A stretch of 6,061 nucleotides of DNA from an archaeon (GTDB lineage Archaea; Iainarchaeota; Iainarchaeia; Iainarchaeales; CSSED10-239), in assembly GCA_023230325.1 (NCBI GenBank), contig JALNXN010000028.1:1-6061 (forward strand). The letters run 5' to 3'. The notes under the pieces were generated by a model. That model was not told the DNA's origin. It searched no databases and saw nothing but the letters and a program-made list of their open reading frames with translations. The stretch's first letter is position 1; each line of letters begins with the position of its first letter. The position numbers and the translations under genes were made by a program. Shown here in pieces: positions 5,434 to 6,061 of the stretch.

Positions 5434-6061
5434 ATGAAAATAAAAGAATTAGAGAATAAGTTGTCTCAATTATCAGGAGCTGATAGAGAGCGTTTTTACG
5501 ATCAAATATTTCGGATTATATCGCAGTATGATTATAATTTTACTTCAGAAGAATTAAAGAAAAAAGAATCAGAAGGATGCGTTTGTCCACATTGTGGTAG
5601 TATGAAAACTATAAAAAATGGAGTCATAAAGGGAGTTCAACGATTTATTTGCAATGACTGCAAAAAGAATTTTCGTCCCAGTACCGGAAGTGCAACGGTA
5701 AATCTTAAAAAGAAAGAACTGTTTAAGATGTATATACCACAAATGCTATTAGGGAAATCTATTCGTTCATGTGCAAAAGAAATTGGGATTTCTATGCAAA
5801 CATCATTCGATTGGCGTCATAAGATTTTATCGTCGTTTAATAAGCAACAAGATGATATTAGATTATCCGGAATATGTGAAAGTGATGATGTTTATTTTAC
5901 CTTTTCAAACAAAGGTGAACGAAATTTAGATAGACCCCCAAGAAAACGAGGAAAAGGCATTTTCGAAAGCAAAAAACGAGGCATCAGTGATGAGAAGATA
6001 GCTGTAATTATCAGTTCGGATAGAAAGGGTAATAAACATCTAAAAGCAGTAAAACGTGGTA
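5434..6061 (+). CDS. IS1595-family (ISXO2-like) transposase, 3' end beyond the window
   Basis: The first 209 residues of a DDE transposase are present and the frame is still open at the last base. A zinc ribbon is formed by C51-P-H-C54 and C73-N-D-C76, the CPHC...CxxC finger typical of IS1595 N-termini. A helix-turn-helix follows at about 107-127 (GKSIRSCAKEIGISMQTSFD), ending in the WRHKIL typical of this family. The catalytic region then begins with GICESDDVYF (147-156). D151 is the probable first aspartate of the DDE/DDN triad, in place of the usual VEVDETY. The basic RPPRKRGKG and ESKKRGISDEKIAVIIS (168-193) also match IS1595 proteins. The second and third catalytic residues lie outside the window, so activity cannot be judged. 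The ATG at 5434 follows a TATATTTG word by 4 nt. The gene points away from mcrB, about 1 kb off, and is unrelated to it in function. Confidence 0.9.
   Translation, partial: MKIKELENKLSQLSGADRERFYDQIFRIISQYDYNFTSEELKKKESEGCVCPHCGSMKTIKNGVIKGVQRFICNDCKKNFRPSTGSATVNLKKKELFKMYIPQMLLGKSIRSCAKEIGISMQTSFDWRHKILSSFNKQQDDIRLSGICESDDVYFTFSNKGERNLDRPPRKRGKGIFESKKRGISDEKIAVIISSDRKGNKHLKAVKRG

Larger units (their letters stand above)
5365..6061 (+). mobile_element. Left part of an IS1595-family insertion sequence
   Basis: The transposase frame shows that an insertion sequence enters from about 5365 and leaves the window at the right edge. The left end cannot be fixed without its partner inverted repeat. 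The best guess is the GGGCAACCTTAAC beginning at 5365, about 70 bp before the start codon and just after a run of TATATATA (5353-5360), which would be a plausible AT-rich target. An alternative end is GGCTATGTTCT at 5388. Members of this family usually carry GG-starting ends and make 8-bp target duplications. The element's presence is solid, but the exact left boundary is a guess. Confidence 0.7.

Overview
The window looks like accessory DNA from a member of the Bacteroidota. Three things point there: very high A+T, genes without Shine-Dalgarno sequences but with TAnnTTTG-type -7 promoter words, and a secreted protein whose leader ends in YGQ. No species can be named from the sequence alone.

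Positions 1-4512 hold three genes, all on the minus strand. In transcription order they are an McrB-type AAA+ NTPase (4433-2763), an McrC-type PD-(D/E)xK nuclease (2757-1354, 5 nt after mcrB), and a secreted TPR protein (1247-15). McrB and McrC together would form a type IV, modification-dependent restriction system. The third gene shows no sign of a defence role. It carries a GDNxxxPLWYLQ block that I associate with Bacteroidota DUF2723-type membrane proteins.

The main discovery candidate is how these genes are packaged. Between mcrC and the TPR gene is a roughly 130-nt imperfect hairpin (1255-1389) built like an integron attC site: outer core boxes, an asymmetric unpaired spacer, L boxes, extrahelical single bases and a long terminal loop. 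Each gene block starts and ends with matching inverse words. GTTAGCGGC/GCCGCTAAC flanks mcrBC, and TGGCAGTA/TACTGCCA flanks the TPR gene. That is the end-complementarity expected of integron cassettes. I therefore read the region as a run of integron-like cassettes without a visible integrase, with a complete two-gene restriction system as one cassette of about 3.25 kb. The last 11 codons of mcrC lie inside the recombination site. The core words differ from the textbook GTTRRRY, so this remains an inference.

Positions 4513-5433 hold no convincing protein gene. They contain a 20-bp-stem palindrome, an AT-rich tandem repeat inside a GC-rich inverted repeat, two copies of a 23-bp word, and a candidate minus-strand small RNA of about 120 nt with its own -7 box and intrinsic terminator. 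From about 5365 to the window end is the left part of an IS1595-family (ISXO2-like) insertion sequence. Its transposase starts at 5434 and runs off the window.
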